64,000 bases of DNA from DTU052 sp050951725 (GTDB taxonomy: Bacteria; Bacillota; Syntrophomonadia; Syntrophomonadales; DTU052): contig JBMNJO010000024.1 in NCBI GenBank assembly GCA_050951725.1, positions 124,001 to 188,000 on the forward strand. The letters run 5' to 3'. Both the position numbers and the translations under genes were made by a program. The notes under the pieces were generated by a model that was not told the DNA's origin, ran no database searches, and worked only from the letters and a program-made list of their open reading frames with translations. How positions within the stretch are numbered: position 1 is the first letter of the stretch; each line of letters opens with the position of its first letter. Below are positions 43,829-52,396 of the stretch, one piece after another.

Positions 43829-44257
43829 ATGCTTAATCGAGTAATTTTGATTGGACGTCTTACCAGAGATCCTGAACTGAGGTATACTGCCAATGGAATT
43901 GCAATGTGTACCTTTAGTATTGCTGTGAATCGTCCCTATACCAATCAAGCGGGCGAAAGGCCAGCCGATTTTATCGACATTGTAGCCTGGAGGCAGCTGG
44001 CGGAAAACGTCGCTAATTATATGACCAAAGGCCGTCTGGTAGCTGTAGAGGGTCGGTTGCAGACCCGGACCTACGAAAATCAGGAAGGCCAAAAAAGAAA
44101 AGCGGTAGATGTGCAAGCTGATACTGTGAAATTCTTGGACAAAGCATCTGGTACGGGAAACTCCCGGCGACCTCAGGATGATGGCTGGGAATCGCTCGGC
44201 AGAGAGGTTGATCCTGGAGGAGTGGACATTGCAGAAGATGATGAAATACCCTTCTAG
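43829..44257 (+). CDS. ssb: Single-stranded DNA-binding protein
   Basis: 142 residues. OB fold (about 1-105) starting MLNRVILIGRLTRDPELRYT with FIDIVAWRQLAENVANYM; acidic C-terminal tip IAEDDEIPF recruits partner proteins. Located between rpsF and rpsR, as in most Firmicutes. Confidence 0.97.
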   Translation: MLNRVILIGRLTRDPELRYTANGIAMCTFSIAVNRPYTNQAGERPADFIDIVAWRQLAENVANYMTKGRLVAVEGRLQTRTYENQEGQKRKAVDVQADTVKFLDKASGTGNSRRPQDDGWESLGREVDPGGVDIAEDDEIPF

Positions 44258-44269
44258 GGAGGTATTCGA

Positions 44270-44494
44270 TTGAAGAAGGAACGCAAGAAAAAAAGGCGCC
44301 CGTGCAATTTCTGCGCGGAAAAGATAGAATACATTGACTACAAGGATGTGCCCCGCTTACGGCGGTACATTACTGAAAAGGGAAAGATATTGCCCCGCAG
44401 GATTACAGGCAACTGTGCGCATCACCAGAGACAGATCACCACTGCAATAAAGAGAGCTCGAAACATCGCACTGCTTCCCTTTACATCTGAATAG
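44270..44494 (+). CDS. rpsR: 30S ribosomal protein S18
   Basis: 74 residues. Basic N-terminus, CNFCAEKIEYIDYKDVPRLR and RRITGNCAHHQRQITTAIKR, the S18 signature with retained cysteines (zinc-type). TTG start with GGGAGGT upstream. Confidence 0.97.
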   Translation: MKKERKKKRRPCNFCAEKIEYIDYKDVPRLRRYITEKGKILPRRITGNCAHHQRQITTAIKRARNIALLPFTSE

Positions 44495-44501
44495 TCCTGA
44501 T

Positions 44502-44533
44502 AACCGCAAGATGGTATAAGTCTTGCGGTTTCT
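44502..44533 (+). terminator. Terminator after rpsR
   Basis: AACCGCAAGA, 9-nt loop, TCTTGCGGTT then TCTATATAG. Perfect 10-bp stem; the tail is only moderately T-rich. Confidence 0.75.
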
Positions 44534-44592
44534 ATATAGTCCCAATAATAAGAGCGTTCAGAAGGAAAACCCCTGGAGGTTAGAGAAGTAAG

Positions 44593-44934
44593 ATGAGACG
44601 ACAGACGGGGGTGGATATTCTGAATTTAAGAAACCAGGTGGACATTGCCAGGAATCTGCGGACTATTGAATGGCTCAAAGCCGAGCTGGTCGAATCGGTA
44701 GCGGCGTTGCTAAAAAGCCTCCTAAAAGCGGGTGACGAGGCTATCAGCGATTGCCTGGCCACAATAATTATTACTACCTATATTTTAGGAAAAAGAGTAG
44801 GCGTAAAATTCCAGTATATTGATTTCAAGGTTGAGAGCAAGCTCAAACTAAGTATCAACGAGGCCCACGAAGTAGAAAAGTGGTATGGGGATCTTTCCGC
44901 TTTGTTGGCGTATCTGGAGAACAAGAAAAAGTGA
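44593..44934 (+). CDS. MazG-like family protein
   Basis: 113 residues, helical, with RNLRTIEWLKAELVESVAAL and DCLATIIITTYILGKRVGVK, resembling the MazG-like (PF12643) group that lies between rpsR and yybS in Clostridia. Real MazG proteins hydrolyse NTPs, but the catalytic EExxE motif is not evident here, so activity is uncertain. Stop overlaps the next GTG by 3 bp. Confidence 0.8.
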   Translation: MRRQTGVDILNLRNQVDIARNLRTIEWLKAELVESVAALLKSLLKAGDEAISDCLATIIITTYILGKRVGVKFQYIDFKVESKLKLSINEAHEVEKWYGDLSALLAYLENKKK

Positions 44935-45896
44935 ACAAAACCTTTGAAATACTGGGTTTTTTAGTGGTCGTACTGGTTATTGGGCTTGGATTGGAGTATC
45001 AGCCGCAATTGAGCGGTTTATGGAGTATTCTGGCAATATTAGTAATTACGGTGTCTGGCAGACAGGGACCGGGATTCTTGGCTGTAATCACATTGTTTAT
45101 GGTGGCGGTAGCAGTATTATTGTTGCAACATGCATCACCGGGCTTTATTTTGTTGTCAATATTGCCGGGTTGTGCTGCGGGTTACCTGGTCACTCGCTGG
45201 TTCTCACTGGGGAAAGTGCTGGCTGGTGGTTTCGCGGCCGGTGTCATCGGCTTCGGATTGTTTTGGGCTTATCAGTTTTACCTGCAGGCCAGCCAATTAA
45301 GTATGCATGCTATCGAGACCGCATTTGTAAATTACTTTAATCATATCTTTCTGCCCACTCTGGAGGCCTCGGGGTTAGATGAATACTATGCTGCCCATGG
45401 ACTAACCCAACCTGTTATCAAGGAATACTTTGACAATTTCCTGGAAAGTCTGGCGGTACTGCGTCCCAGCTTGTATGTTTTGGAGAGTTGGGTGAGGATA
45501 TTATTGGGGATCGTCCTGGGAAGAATGATGCTTAGGAGTCGTGGCTTACTGGAAAGTCCACCCTTTATAATGCATCGCATGGCCTGGCAATTGGACTGGC
45601 TTATAATTGCCGGCTTGGCATTGTGGTTGGCAGGAGCGCACTGGGACATTAAACTGGTCAATGATATTGGTGCCAACATTATATTCCTGATGGCTCCTAT
45701 TGCCTTTTATTTCGGTGTGAGCCTCACTTTATATTTTATCAGGCACTGGAGGATCAGGCCGTGGCTGCTGGTTGTTATGGCTCTGGTCATGTTGTTCCTT
45801 CCCACCCAGGCCTGCCTGTTTATTACCGTATTAGGGGTCTTTGATCCCCTGATCGATTATCGAAATCTAGATGGAAAAAGGGGGAGTCCGGCATGA
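44931..45896 (+). CDS. yybS: DUF2232 (YybS-like) membrane protein
   Basis: 321 residues with about eight membrane helices. Belongs to the YybS family, conserved next to rplI and with unknown function; some relatives look like ECF-type membrane subunits. GTG at 44931 overlaps the MazG-like stop (GTGA), so a longer frame to 44880 is not used. It overlaps rplI by 4 bp (ATGA). Confidence 0.85.
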   Translation: MNKTFEILGFLVVVLVIGLGLEYQPQLSGLWSILAILVITVSGRQGPGFLAVITLFMVAVAVLLLQHASPGFILLSILPGCAAGYLVTRWFSLGKVLAGGFAAGVIGFGLFWAYQFYLQASQLSMHAIETAFVNYFNHIFLPTLEASGLDEYYAAHGLTQPVIKEYFDNFLESLAVLRPSLYVLESWVRILLGIVLGRMMLRSRGLLESPPFIMHRMAWQLDWLIIAGLALWLAGAHWDIKLVNDIGANIIFLMAPIAFYFGVSLTLYFIRHWRIRPWLLVVMALVMLFLPTQACLFITVLGVFDPLIDYRNLDGKRGSPA

Positions 45897-46339
45897 AAGT
45901 AATCCTGTTGACAGATGTGCCAAAACTGGGAAAACAGGGGGATGTTGTACAGGTATCTGACGGTTATGCCCGCAATTTCCTGCTTCCGAAGAATCTGGTT
46001 GCTGAAGCATCCGAAGCTCGTTTGCGGGAATTGAAACAGAAAAACGAGCGGGCTGAGAAGAGAAAAGAAAAGGAAGAGGAACGGGCAAAGTGGATCATGG
46101 GCAAAATAGAGGGACAGACGGTTGTGGTTCATGCCAAGTGCGGGGAGGGCGGCAAGTTGTTTGGTGCTGTCACTTCCAAAGAGATTGCAGATGCCCTGAA
46201 AGCTCAGTATAAGGTTGATGTAGACAAGAAACGGGTTGAAATCAAGGAACCTATTCGGCACCTGGGAGAGTACCCGGTACGGATAAGATTGCACCAGAAG
46301 GCTGTGACGGAAGTCAACCTGAGGGTTGAAGAGGCATAA
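45893..46339 (+). CDS. rplI: 50S ribosomal protein L9
   Basis: 148 residues: N-terminal MKVILLTDVPKLGKQGDVVQ with VSDGYARNFLLPKNLV, a long central helix and a C-terminal domain. In Firmicutes gdpP precedes rplI and dnaB/dnaC follow; here yybS precedes directly and purA follows, so those genes are missing from this position. Confidence 0.97.
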   Translation: MKVILLTDVPKLGKQGDVVQVSDGYARNFLLPKNLVAEASEARLRELKQKNERAEKRKEKEEERAKWIMGKIEGQTVVVHAKCGEGGKLFGAVTSKEIADALKAQYKVDVDKKRVEIKEPIRHLGEYPVRIRLHQKAVTEVNLRVEEA

Positions 46340-46448
46340 GGTATAAGGGATGCCCGTTTTACCGGGCGTGTGGTTCGTTGACTTAAATGGTATCAATTGA
46401 TAAGATTAGGTGTGACTTCGGTCAAGGCCGTCCGCAGGAGGTGGATCC

Positions 46449-47735
46449 ATGTCCACGGTAGTTTTGGTGGGAGCCCAATGGGGCGATGAAGGTAAAGGGA
46501 AGATTACTGATTTCCTGGCAGAGAAAGCTGACTACGTTGTGAGGTACCAGGGAGGCAGCAATGCCGGCCATACTGTAGTAGTTGGAGATTACAAGTTTCA
46601 GCTTCACCTCATTCCGTCGGGGATTCTGTATCCAGATAAAGTGTCAGTTGTTGGCAACGGTGTTGCGCTGGATCCGGAGATTCTATTACAGGAAATTGAC
46701 GGTTTGCGCGATAAAGGTATCGATGTAAGCAACCTCAGAATCAGCAGTCGGGCGCACATTGTGATGCCATATCACAAGGAACTTGATTCGCTTCAGGAAA
46801 ACGGCAGCCGTAAAATTGGCACCACCAAGCGAGGGATTGGTCCGCTGTATTCTGATAAAATAAGCAGGATCGGATTTCGGGTTGTCGATCTTCTGGATGA
46901 CAATGTATTTCCCACAAAGCTGAAGGCACTTATTGAAGAGAAAAACCGCATTCTGGATAAAATATATGGCCGACCGGCCTTTGTTTTTGAGGATCTTTTG
47001 GAACAGTTCCGGTATTATGCCGAACGCTTGCGTCCTATGGTTACAGATACTTCACTGTTGGTTAATCAAGCCATAGATGAAGGTAAAAAGGTGTTGTTCG
47101 AAGGTGCGCAGGGAACCCTCTTGGATATCGATCATGGGACTTATCCTTATGTGACATCTTCACACCCGGTTTCCGGGGGTGCCTGCGTTGGAGCCGGGGT
47201 TGGTCCCACGAAGATCAACCGGGTGATAGGTGTGGTCAAGGCCTATACCACCAGGGTTGGAGAGGGTCCGTTTCCTACTGAATTATTCGATGATATGGGT
47301 GAACTGATCCGGCAGCGGGGCGATGAATACGGTACTACTACTGGCAGGCCGCGGCGCTGTGGATGGCTGGATGCGGTCATTATGAGGTATGCAGCCCGGA
47401 TTAATGGCCTGACCGATATGGCGATCACTAAACTGGATGTGCTGGATGGCTTCGAGAAGATTAAAATCTGCGTGGCCTACCGGTACCGTGGTCAAACCCT
47501 GCGGGAGTTCCCGGAGAGCCTGGAAGTCCTGAAGGAGTGCGAACCTGTTTATATCGAACTGGACGGTTGGCAGCAGGATATTGCCGGGATCAGGCGTTTT
47601 GAGGATCTGCCCGTTAAAGCCCAGGAGTATGTTAATAAGATGGTCGAGTTAAGCGGGGTAAATCACTCGTTGCTGGCAGTCGGTCCAGGCCGATCTCAGA
47701 CCATGGTTACCAGAGATGTCTTCGAACCGCTGTAA
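46449..47735 (+). CDS. purA: Adenylosuccinate synthetase
   Basis: 428 residues, the usual bacterial length. GTP-dependent joining of IMP and aspartate, first step from IMP to AMP. Signatures: GAQWGDEGKGKITDFLA (P-loop), GGSNAGHTV, GTTKRGIGPLYSDK, EGAQGTLLDIDHGTYPYVTS and GRPRRCGWLDAV. GCAGGAGG precedes the ATG. Confidence 0.97.
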   Translation: MSTVVLVGAQWGDEGKGKITDFLAEKADYVVRYQGGSNAGHTVVVGDYKFQLHLIPSGILYPDKVSVVGNGVALDPEILLQEIDGLRDKGIDVSNLRISSRAHIVMPYHKELDSLQENGSRKIGTTKRGIGPLYSDKISRIGFRVVDLLDDNVFPTKLKALIEEKNRILDKIYGRPAFVFEDLLEQFRYYAERLRPMVTDTSLLVNQAIDEGKKVLFEGAQGTLLDIDHGTYPYVTSSHPVSGGACVGAGVGPTKINRVIGVVKAYTTRVGEGPFPTELFDDMGELIRQRGDEYGTTTGRPRRCGWLDAVIMRYAARINGLTDMAITKLDVLDGFEKIKICVAYRYRGQTLREFPESLEVLKECEPVYIELDGWQQDIAGIRRFEDLPVKAQEYVNKMVELSGVNHSLLAVGPGRSQTMVTRDVFEPL

Positions 47736-47737
47736 CA

Positions 47738-47766
47738 TTGACAAAACAGCTATGATTTAGTATGAT
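47738..47766 (+). promoter_or_regulatory. Promoter of the tRNA-Val/Phe/Gly cluster
   Basis: TTGACA (47738-47743), 17-bp spacer, TATGAT (47761-47766). Start expected just before tRNA-Val at 47780. Confidence 0.8.
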
Positions 47767-47779
47767 AATTTTCGCCAGC

Positions 47780-47856
47780 GGGCGATTAGCTCAGCAGGTT
47801 AGAGCGCTTGCCTCACATGCAAGAGGTCGGGGGTTCGAGTCCCTCATCGCCCACCA
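47780..47856 (+). tRNA. tRNA-Val (CAC)
   Basis: 77 nt, acceptor GGGCGAT/ATCGCCC, anticodon loop CTCACAT giving anticodon CAC, T-loop GGTTCGAGTCC, encoded CCA. Confidence 0.95.
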
Positions 47857-47879
47857 TGTTAAATGGTTGGCGGAGGCCT

Positions 47880-47955
47880 GCCTCGGTAGCTCAGCTGGTA
47901 GAGCAGCGGACTGAAAATCCGCGTGCCGGCGGTTCGAGTCCGCCCTGAGGCACCA
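47880..47955 (+). tRNA. tRNA-Phe (GAA)
   Basis: 76 nt, acceptor GCCTCGG/CTGAGGC, anticodon loop CTGAAAA giving GAA, encoded CCA. 23 bp after tRNA-Val. Confidence 0.95.
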
Positions 47956-47962
47956 TACACAT

Positions 47963-48037
47963 GCGGGAGTAGCTCAGTGGCAGAGCATCGGCTTCCCAAG
48001 CCGAGGGTCGAGGGTTCGAATCCCTTTTCCCGCTCCA
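47963..48037 (+). tRNA. tRNA-Gly (CCC)
   Basis: 75 nt, acceptor GCGGGAG with TTCCCGC, anticodon loop TTCCCAA giving CCC, T73 discriminator, encoded CCA. Reads GGG codons. Confidence 0.94.
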
Positions 48038-48079
48038 TTTTGATACTGGTTTTTGTACCTTTGCAAGGAGAGTGAATCA

Positions 48080-48217
48080 GTGAGTAAGCACATAAAGACT
48101 GTGGTTCAGCCTAATTTGAAAAGCGGCAAGGACACAAACTGCAGAGAGTGTCAGGCATCATGTCAATCAGCCTGCAAGACCTCATGCACTGTGGGAAATC
48201 AGGTCTGCAGAAAGTAA
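48080..48217 (+). CDS. scfA: Six-cysteine SCIFF peptide precursor
   Basis: 45 residues, too short for routine ORF calls. GTG start, AAGGAGA 8 bp upstream. Six Cys at residues 21, 24, 28, 32, 36 and 43 within CRECQASCQSACKTSC, the SCIFF (six Cys in forty-five residues) pattern. The precursor is modified by a radical SAM maturase forming Cys thioether links; that enzyme is encoded next. Function of the mature peptide is unknown although it is nearly universal in Clostridia. Confidence 0.95.
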   Translation: MSKHIKTVVQPNLKSGKDTNCRECQASCQSACKTSCTVGNQVCRK

Positions 48218-48383
48218 TAACCCCGGATTTGTAAATGGCGGCTCATAAACGCTGCGGGGGGTACACCCTGAAAGCTGAGATGCGCTTGCCTTTTCTCGAC
48301 TAACTGAGATGTTAACCCAAATAATTGAAACGATAAACCCTACCTGCGACTGGTAGGGTTTAAATGCTTATGGAGGATTACCT
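48218..48383 (+). other. Leader between SCIFF and its maturase, with terminator-like hairpin
   Basis: 166 bp with two CTGAGAT repeats (near 48272 and 48304) and a perfect hairpin AAACCCTACC-TGCGACT-GGTAGGGTTT at 48335-48361 just before the maturase ribosome-binding site. It could attenuate maturase transcription relative to the peptide gene. No known riboswitch class was recognised; the CTGAGA repeats only loosely recall a TPP element. Confidence 0.45.
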
Positions 48384-49757
48384 GTGATCAGCCTGCGTAA
48401 TTATAACTTTTCAGCGAATGTTCACCTGTTCCAGATAAAAGGTCTTAATCTTTTGCTTGATGTAAATTCCGGAGCGGTTCATGCTTTGGACGACCTGGCC
48501 TATAAATTTGTTCAAGAACTAATCAATACCCGGGGAGACTGGGATCTGGCCCAGGCCAGGGTTGGAGCACATTACCCGCCTCGTCCCGTGACAGATACCA
48601 GAAATGAGATTGAGGAGGCTTACCGCGCGGGGAGTCTGTTTACTGAGGGGGCAGAGTTGGACCTCGAGTACAGTGATTTTTATCCCAAGTCTATCTGCCT
48701 TAATGTGGCTCACGCCTGCAACATGCGGTGCCGGTACTGTTTTGCCGAACAAGGGAGTTTCGGCCAAAATCCGGGAATTATGGCCCTGGAGGTTGCGAAA
48801 CAGGCGGTTGATTTCCTGATACAGAGCAGTGGACCCAGGAGGAACCTGGAACTGGACTTTTTTGGCGGGGAGCCGCTCTTAAATATGCAGGTGGTAAAGG
48901 CAACTGTTGATTATGGACGGGCCGTGGCTTTACAGGCCGGAAAGCAGATAAACTATACCCTGACCACCAATGCCTTGTGTCTGGATGAAAGTGTTCGTAA
49001 TTACCTGATCAGCGAAGGAATAGCGGTTATTCTCAGCCTGGATGGTCGTCCGGAGGTCAATGACCGTATGCGTATCCTTCCCGGCGGGGAAGGCACTTAT
49101 CATCGGATTACCCCGCAGATTAAGGATATGGTGGCCCTCAAGCCACCCAGTTACTATGTGAGAGGTACCTTTACCGCACAGAACCTGGATTTTACAAACG
49201 ATTTCCTACATCTGGCAGACCTTGGATTTGAACACATTTCCCTAGAACCTGTAACCGGTGGAGAGTCTGGTTTGGCCCTGACCAGGGAACACCTCCCCCG
49301 GATAGCCGCCCAGTATGAAAAACTGGCGGATATTATTCTTGCCAGCGAACAGGAAGGGCGGTCAATTGACTTCTTCCACTTCAACCTTGACTTGAGCCGG
49401 GGACCCTGCCTGGCCAAGAGGGTAACCGGGTGTGGTGCCGGGGTTGAATACCTGGCTGTTACTCCGGAAGGAGATATATACCCGTGTCATCAATTCATCG
49501 GCATTCCAGAGTTTAAGATGGGCAATGTTCAGGGAAGTGGGCTTGATAAGACGGTGCGGGAGAGATTTGCGGGTAATACGCTCGCTAATAAGGAATGCCG
49601 TAACTGTTGGGCCAGATTCTATTGTGGCGGCGGCTGTCAAGCACTGGCTTATTTTCAGAATGGAGACATGTCTATCCCTGATGAACTGGCATGCTCGATG
49701 CACCAGAAACGCCTGGAATGTACATTTTATATGGCTGCCAGGAGAATGGAGGTTTGA
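48384..49757 (+). CDS. scfB: SCIFF radical SAM maturase (SPASM domain)
   Basis: 457 residues. Radical SAM cluster motif HACNMRCRYCFAEQG (CX3CX2C, about residues 111-118) binds the [4Fe-4S] cluster that cleaves SAM. The C-terminal SPASM region supplies more Cys: TGCGAGVEYLAVTPEGDIYP, CHQF, CRNCWARFYCGGGCQA and ACSMH, for auxiliary clusters. The N-terminal region (about 1-95) probably binds the leader peptide. It installs thioether links from Cys in ScfA. GTG start preceded by GGAGGA. Confidence 0.95.
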   Translation: MISLRNYNFSANVHLFQIKGLNLLLDVNSGAVHALDDLAYKFVQELINTRGDWDLAQARVGAHYPPRPVTDTRNEIEEAYRAGSLFTEGAELDLEYSDFYPKSICLNVAHACNMRCRYCFAEQGSFGQNPGIMALEVAKQAVDFLIQSSGPRRNLELDFFGGEPLLNMQVVKATVDYGRAVALQAGKQINYTLTTNALCLDESVRNYLISEGIAVILSLDGRPEVNDRMRILPGGEGTYHRITPQIKDMVALKPPSYYVRGTFTAQNLDFTNDFLHLADLGFEHISLEPVTGGESGLALTREHLPRIAAQYEKLADIILASEQEGRSIDFFHFNLDLSRGPCLAKRVTGCGAGVEYLAVTPEGDIYPCHQFIGIPEFKMGNVQGSGLDKTVRERFAGNTLANKECRNCWARFYCGGGCQALAYFQNGDMSIPDELACSMHQKRLECTFYMAARRMEV

Positions 49758-49761
49758 AACT

Positions 49762-50286
49762 ATTAAGTCCTACTGGCCGTTTGTCAAGGCAGGTTTCCTG
49801 GCTTTGGGGGGAGGCATAAGCATGCTTCCTTATCTGGAGGAGATTGCCCGTAAACAGCTGGGGATTGACAGCGAGGAGTTCCTGCAGGTCGTGGCAGTGG
49901 CGCAGAGCTTCCCTGGTGCGATGGGCATTAATACCGCAGCTATAATCGGGTACCGGATGGGAGGCTGGAGAGGCACCTTAACCGGTGTTCTGGGGGTAAC
50001 TGTGCCCAGTATTATCTGTGCCAGCGCTCTTTTCTTCCTGCTGTTGTCGGTGGCTGAGACCACATGGCTGGGTATGGGTACCAAGGCGTTGAAAGCGGCA
50101 GTGGTGGGAATCATTCTGGGGATGGCGGTCAATCTTGCCAACCGCTCCTGGAGAGGGTATAGATCAATATTGATAGGTTTAGCGGCCATGCTGCTCTTTT
50201 ACCAGTTGCAGGTCAGTCCGATATACATACTTTTGGGTGCCGGCATACTGGGGTATATATTTCTTTCACCACCGGAGGCAGAATGA
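49762..50286 (+). CDS. Chromate transporter family protein (1)
   Basis: About 174 residues, five to six membrane helices. FVKAGFLALGGGISMLPYLE is the ChrA-family N-terminal motif, followed by AVAQSFPGAMGINTAAIIGY. In this frame no ATG, GTG or TTG lies near the expected start; an ATT at 49762, 9 bp after GGAGG, is my best guess, giving the usual N-terminal length. Transported anion not established. Its 3' end overlaps the next gene by 4 bp. Confidence 0.75.
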   Translation: MKSYWPFVKAGFLALGGGISMLPYLEEIARKQLGIDSEEFLQVVAVAQSFPGAMGINTAAIIGYRMGGWRGTLTGVLGVTVPSIICASALFFLLLSVAETTWLGMGTKALKAAVVGIILGMAVNLANRSWRGYRSILIGLAAMLLFYQLQVSPIYILLGAGILGYIFLSPPEAE

Positions 50287-50813
50287 TGCTCTACCTCAAA
50301 CTATACCTATTGTTCCTTAAGATCGGGCTTCTCGGTTTTGGTGGCGGCTATATGATGATCCCACTATTTTTCCTGGAAATAGTTGGCCGTTATAATTGGT
50401 TATCCCATGATGATATGTTTAATATTATAGCGGTTGCGCAGACAGTCCCTGGTACGTTTGCAACCAATACCGCCACCCTGGTAGGGTTGAACATGGGGCA
50501 CATAGGATATGGACTGGTGGCAGTCCTGGGAGTTATCTCTCCAGCTCTGCTGATTGCCTACCTGGCGGACAGGTATGTGAGACCCCATCTGGAAAACCCG
50601 GCTTTACAGGGGGTTTTGAAAGGGATTGCCGCAGCGGTTATTGGGATAATCCTGGCAACCGGTCTAAGGATGATGCACAGCGCAGTAATTGATGGTCCCA
50701 CCATGATAGCCGGTCTTTTAGCCTTCTATCTCTTTTATTCGAGAAACTGGAATGTGGCCCTGGCCACAATTTCAGCGGCTGCAGCCGGAGTTATATTAAT
50801 TTATTTTGTCTAG
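50283..50813 (+). CDS. Chromate transporter family protein (2)
   Basis: 176 residues. LFLKIGLLGFGGGYMMIPLF and IIAVAQTVPGTFATNTATLV repeat the motif of its neighbour. Two half-length ChrA proteins encoded in tandem form a heterodimeric transporter in other bacteria. ATGA overlap implies coupled translation. Confidence 0.9.
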   Translation: MMLYLKLYLLFLKIGLLGFGGGYMMIPLFFLEIVGRYNWLSHDDMFNIIAVAQTVPGTFATNTATLVGLNMGHIGYGLVAVLGVISPALLIAYLADRYVRPHLENPALQGVLKGIAAAVIGIILATGLRMMHSAVIDGPTMIAGLLAFYLFYSRNWNVALATISAAAAGVILIYFV

Positions 50814-50897
50814 GCAGGAATTACCTCCTTTTTCGAAGAATTATTTTTTTATTCCCAAATCGGGAGGAAAGACGATATTTTATAGAAAGGGTATTTT

Positions 50898-52256
50898 ATG
50901 GAGGCTATATTGAAGCACAAAAAAGTTATCATTTCCATCATTGTCGGGCTGGTTTGTATTCTTACATATTTGGCGGTAGATATCATATCCGGACAAAAAA
51001 CCAACGCAGTTGGAGTTACAATAAATAATAAACAACTGTTTATTGCTCAGGATAAAGCGCAGGTTGAAAGTATAGTCGCCAAGGTGGTAGCCAGCGAAGA
51101 AAAAAGAATCGGCAACCAGATAACTCTTGCCTACCAGCCCCAATACCGTATGGTATTGGTCCCCAGAGATGAGATTGCCAGTCAATCAGAAATAACCAAA
51201 GCTATTGAGGAATCACTCCTGTTGCAAACCTCCGCCGCTCAAATCAGGATTAATGGGCAGCCAACGGTGTGTGTTGCGGATGAAGCCACGGCTAACCAGA
51301 TCCTATCTGAGCTTAAGATCAGTCTGAGCAATTGTAATGAAAATGAGAAGATTGTTAAAGCTGATTTCACCGATGAGGTCGAAGTTGAAGCCGGTATATT
51401 CCCTGTTCGCGAGGTAATGAGTGCGGCAGATGCCCTGACCCTTTTGGAAATTGGAGACACGTCTCCGATTGAGTATACGGTAAAACAGGGCGATTCCTTG
51501 TGGATGATTGCGCGAAATCACGATACCCGGGTGGCCAATATTATGGCGCTTAATAACCTGAAGACAGAAGACCTGAAGCTGGATCAGAAGCTGCTTATTA
51601 GCAGCAGTAATCCTCTGGTCAATGTTGAATCGGTTATTGAGGGTAAGAAGACCGAAGTCATTCCTTACACAACTCGGGTAAGTACCAGTAAATCGGTTAC
51701 CTCCACCCAGGTCAAGCAAAGCGGCCAAAATGGAGAAAAACAGGTGACCTATGTCCTGACCAAAAAGAATGGCCGTGTTACTGAAAACAAGGTGCTGGCC
51801 GAAGTCATAACCCGTAAACCGGTTGACAGGATAGTGGTTACAGGGACCCGAAGCAGTTACACTATGACTGCATCCCGTGGGGGATCGCATGTTGGAGGGT
51901 TAAGCTGGCCCCTTACCGGCAAACTCACGTCGTATTTTGGTACCCGTGGCGGCTCTCATACTGGACTTGACATAGATGGAAAAACGGGAAATTCCATTCG
52001 GGCAGCCGCCGGCGGGACTGTGACTTCCGCAGGGCGCAATGGTACATACGGATTGATGGTTACGATTGATCACGGCAGTGGACTCAAGACCCGGTATGCT
52101 CATTGTTCGAGTATACTGGTTAAGACAGGCCAGGAGGTATCCAGAGGGCAGGTTATTGCCCGGGTAGGTTCAACTGGCAAAAGTACCGGATCACACCTCC
52201 ATTTTGAGGTGATTAAGAACGGCTCATATCAGAACCCTTTGCGGTATCTTGATTAA
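50898..52256 (+). CDS. M23 peptidase with LysM and G5 domains
   Basis: 452 residues. N-terminal membrane helix (about 10-28), a spacer domain, LysM (about 192-240, YTVKQGDSLWMIARNHDTRV), G5 (about 245-320) and a LytM/M23 domain (about 340-452) with zinc ligands in SHTGLDIDGK and GSHLHFEV. It should cleave peptidoglycan peptide bridges while anchored to membrane and wall; similar proteins act in growth or sporulation. ATG with AGAAAGGG upstream. Confidence 0.93.
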   Translation: MEAILKHKKVIISIIVGLVCILTYLAVDIISGQKTNAVGVTINNKQLFIAQDKAQVESIVAKVVASEEKRIGNQITLAYQPQYRMVLVPRDEIASQSEITKAIEESLLLQTSAAQIRINGQPTVCVADEATANQILSELKISLSNCNENEKIVKADFTDEVEVEAGIFPVREVMSAADALTLLEIGDTSPIEYTVKQGDSLWMIARNHDTRVANIMALNNLKTEDLKLDQKLLISSSNPLVNVESVIEGKKTEVIPYTTRVSTSKSVTSTQVKQSGQNGEKQVTYVLTKKNGRVTENKVLAEVITRKPVDRIVVTGTRSSYTMTASRGGSHVGGLSWPLTGKLTSYFGTRGGSHTGLDIDGKTGNSIRAAAGGTVTSAGRNGTYGLMVTIDHGSGLKTRYAHCSSILVKTGQEVSRGQVIARVGSTGKSTGSHLHFEVIKNGSYQNPLRYLD

Positions 52257-52284
52257 TCCGTATAAAAAGAATATTGACTAATAG

Positions 52285-52304
52285 TGCGGCATTTCGGGGC
52301 CGCA
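52285..52304 (+). terminator. Hairpin after the M23/LysM gene
   Basis: TGCGGC, 8-nt loop, GCCGCA, followed by TTATTACTTT. Probable terminator. Confidence 0.6.
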
Positions 52305-52396
52305 TTATTACTTTAACCCCCTTGCCATAAATTGGACGCCCCTTTAGTCAAGCCCTGATAGTATAATATGATTCGGGGAAGGAGGGGCTATTATTT

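Noticed and set aside
48240..48330. TPP riboswitch before the SCIFF maturase
   Set aside because: CTGAGA repeats are present but the second conserved half of the TPP fold is absent and the downstream gene is not thiamine-related.
49432..49761. Long N-terminal extension of the first chromate-transporter gene
   Set aside because: It runs inside the maturase gene in another frame, encodes non-family sequence and has no ribosome-binding site.
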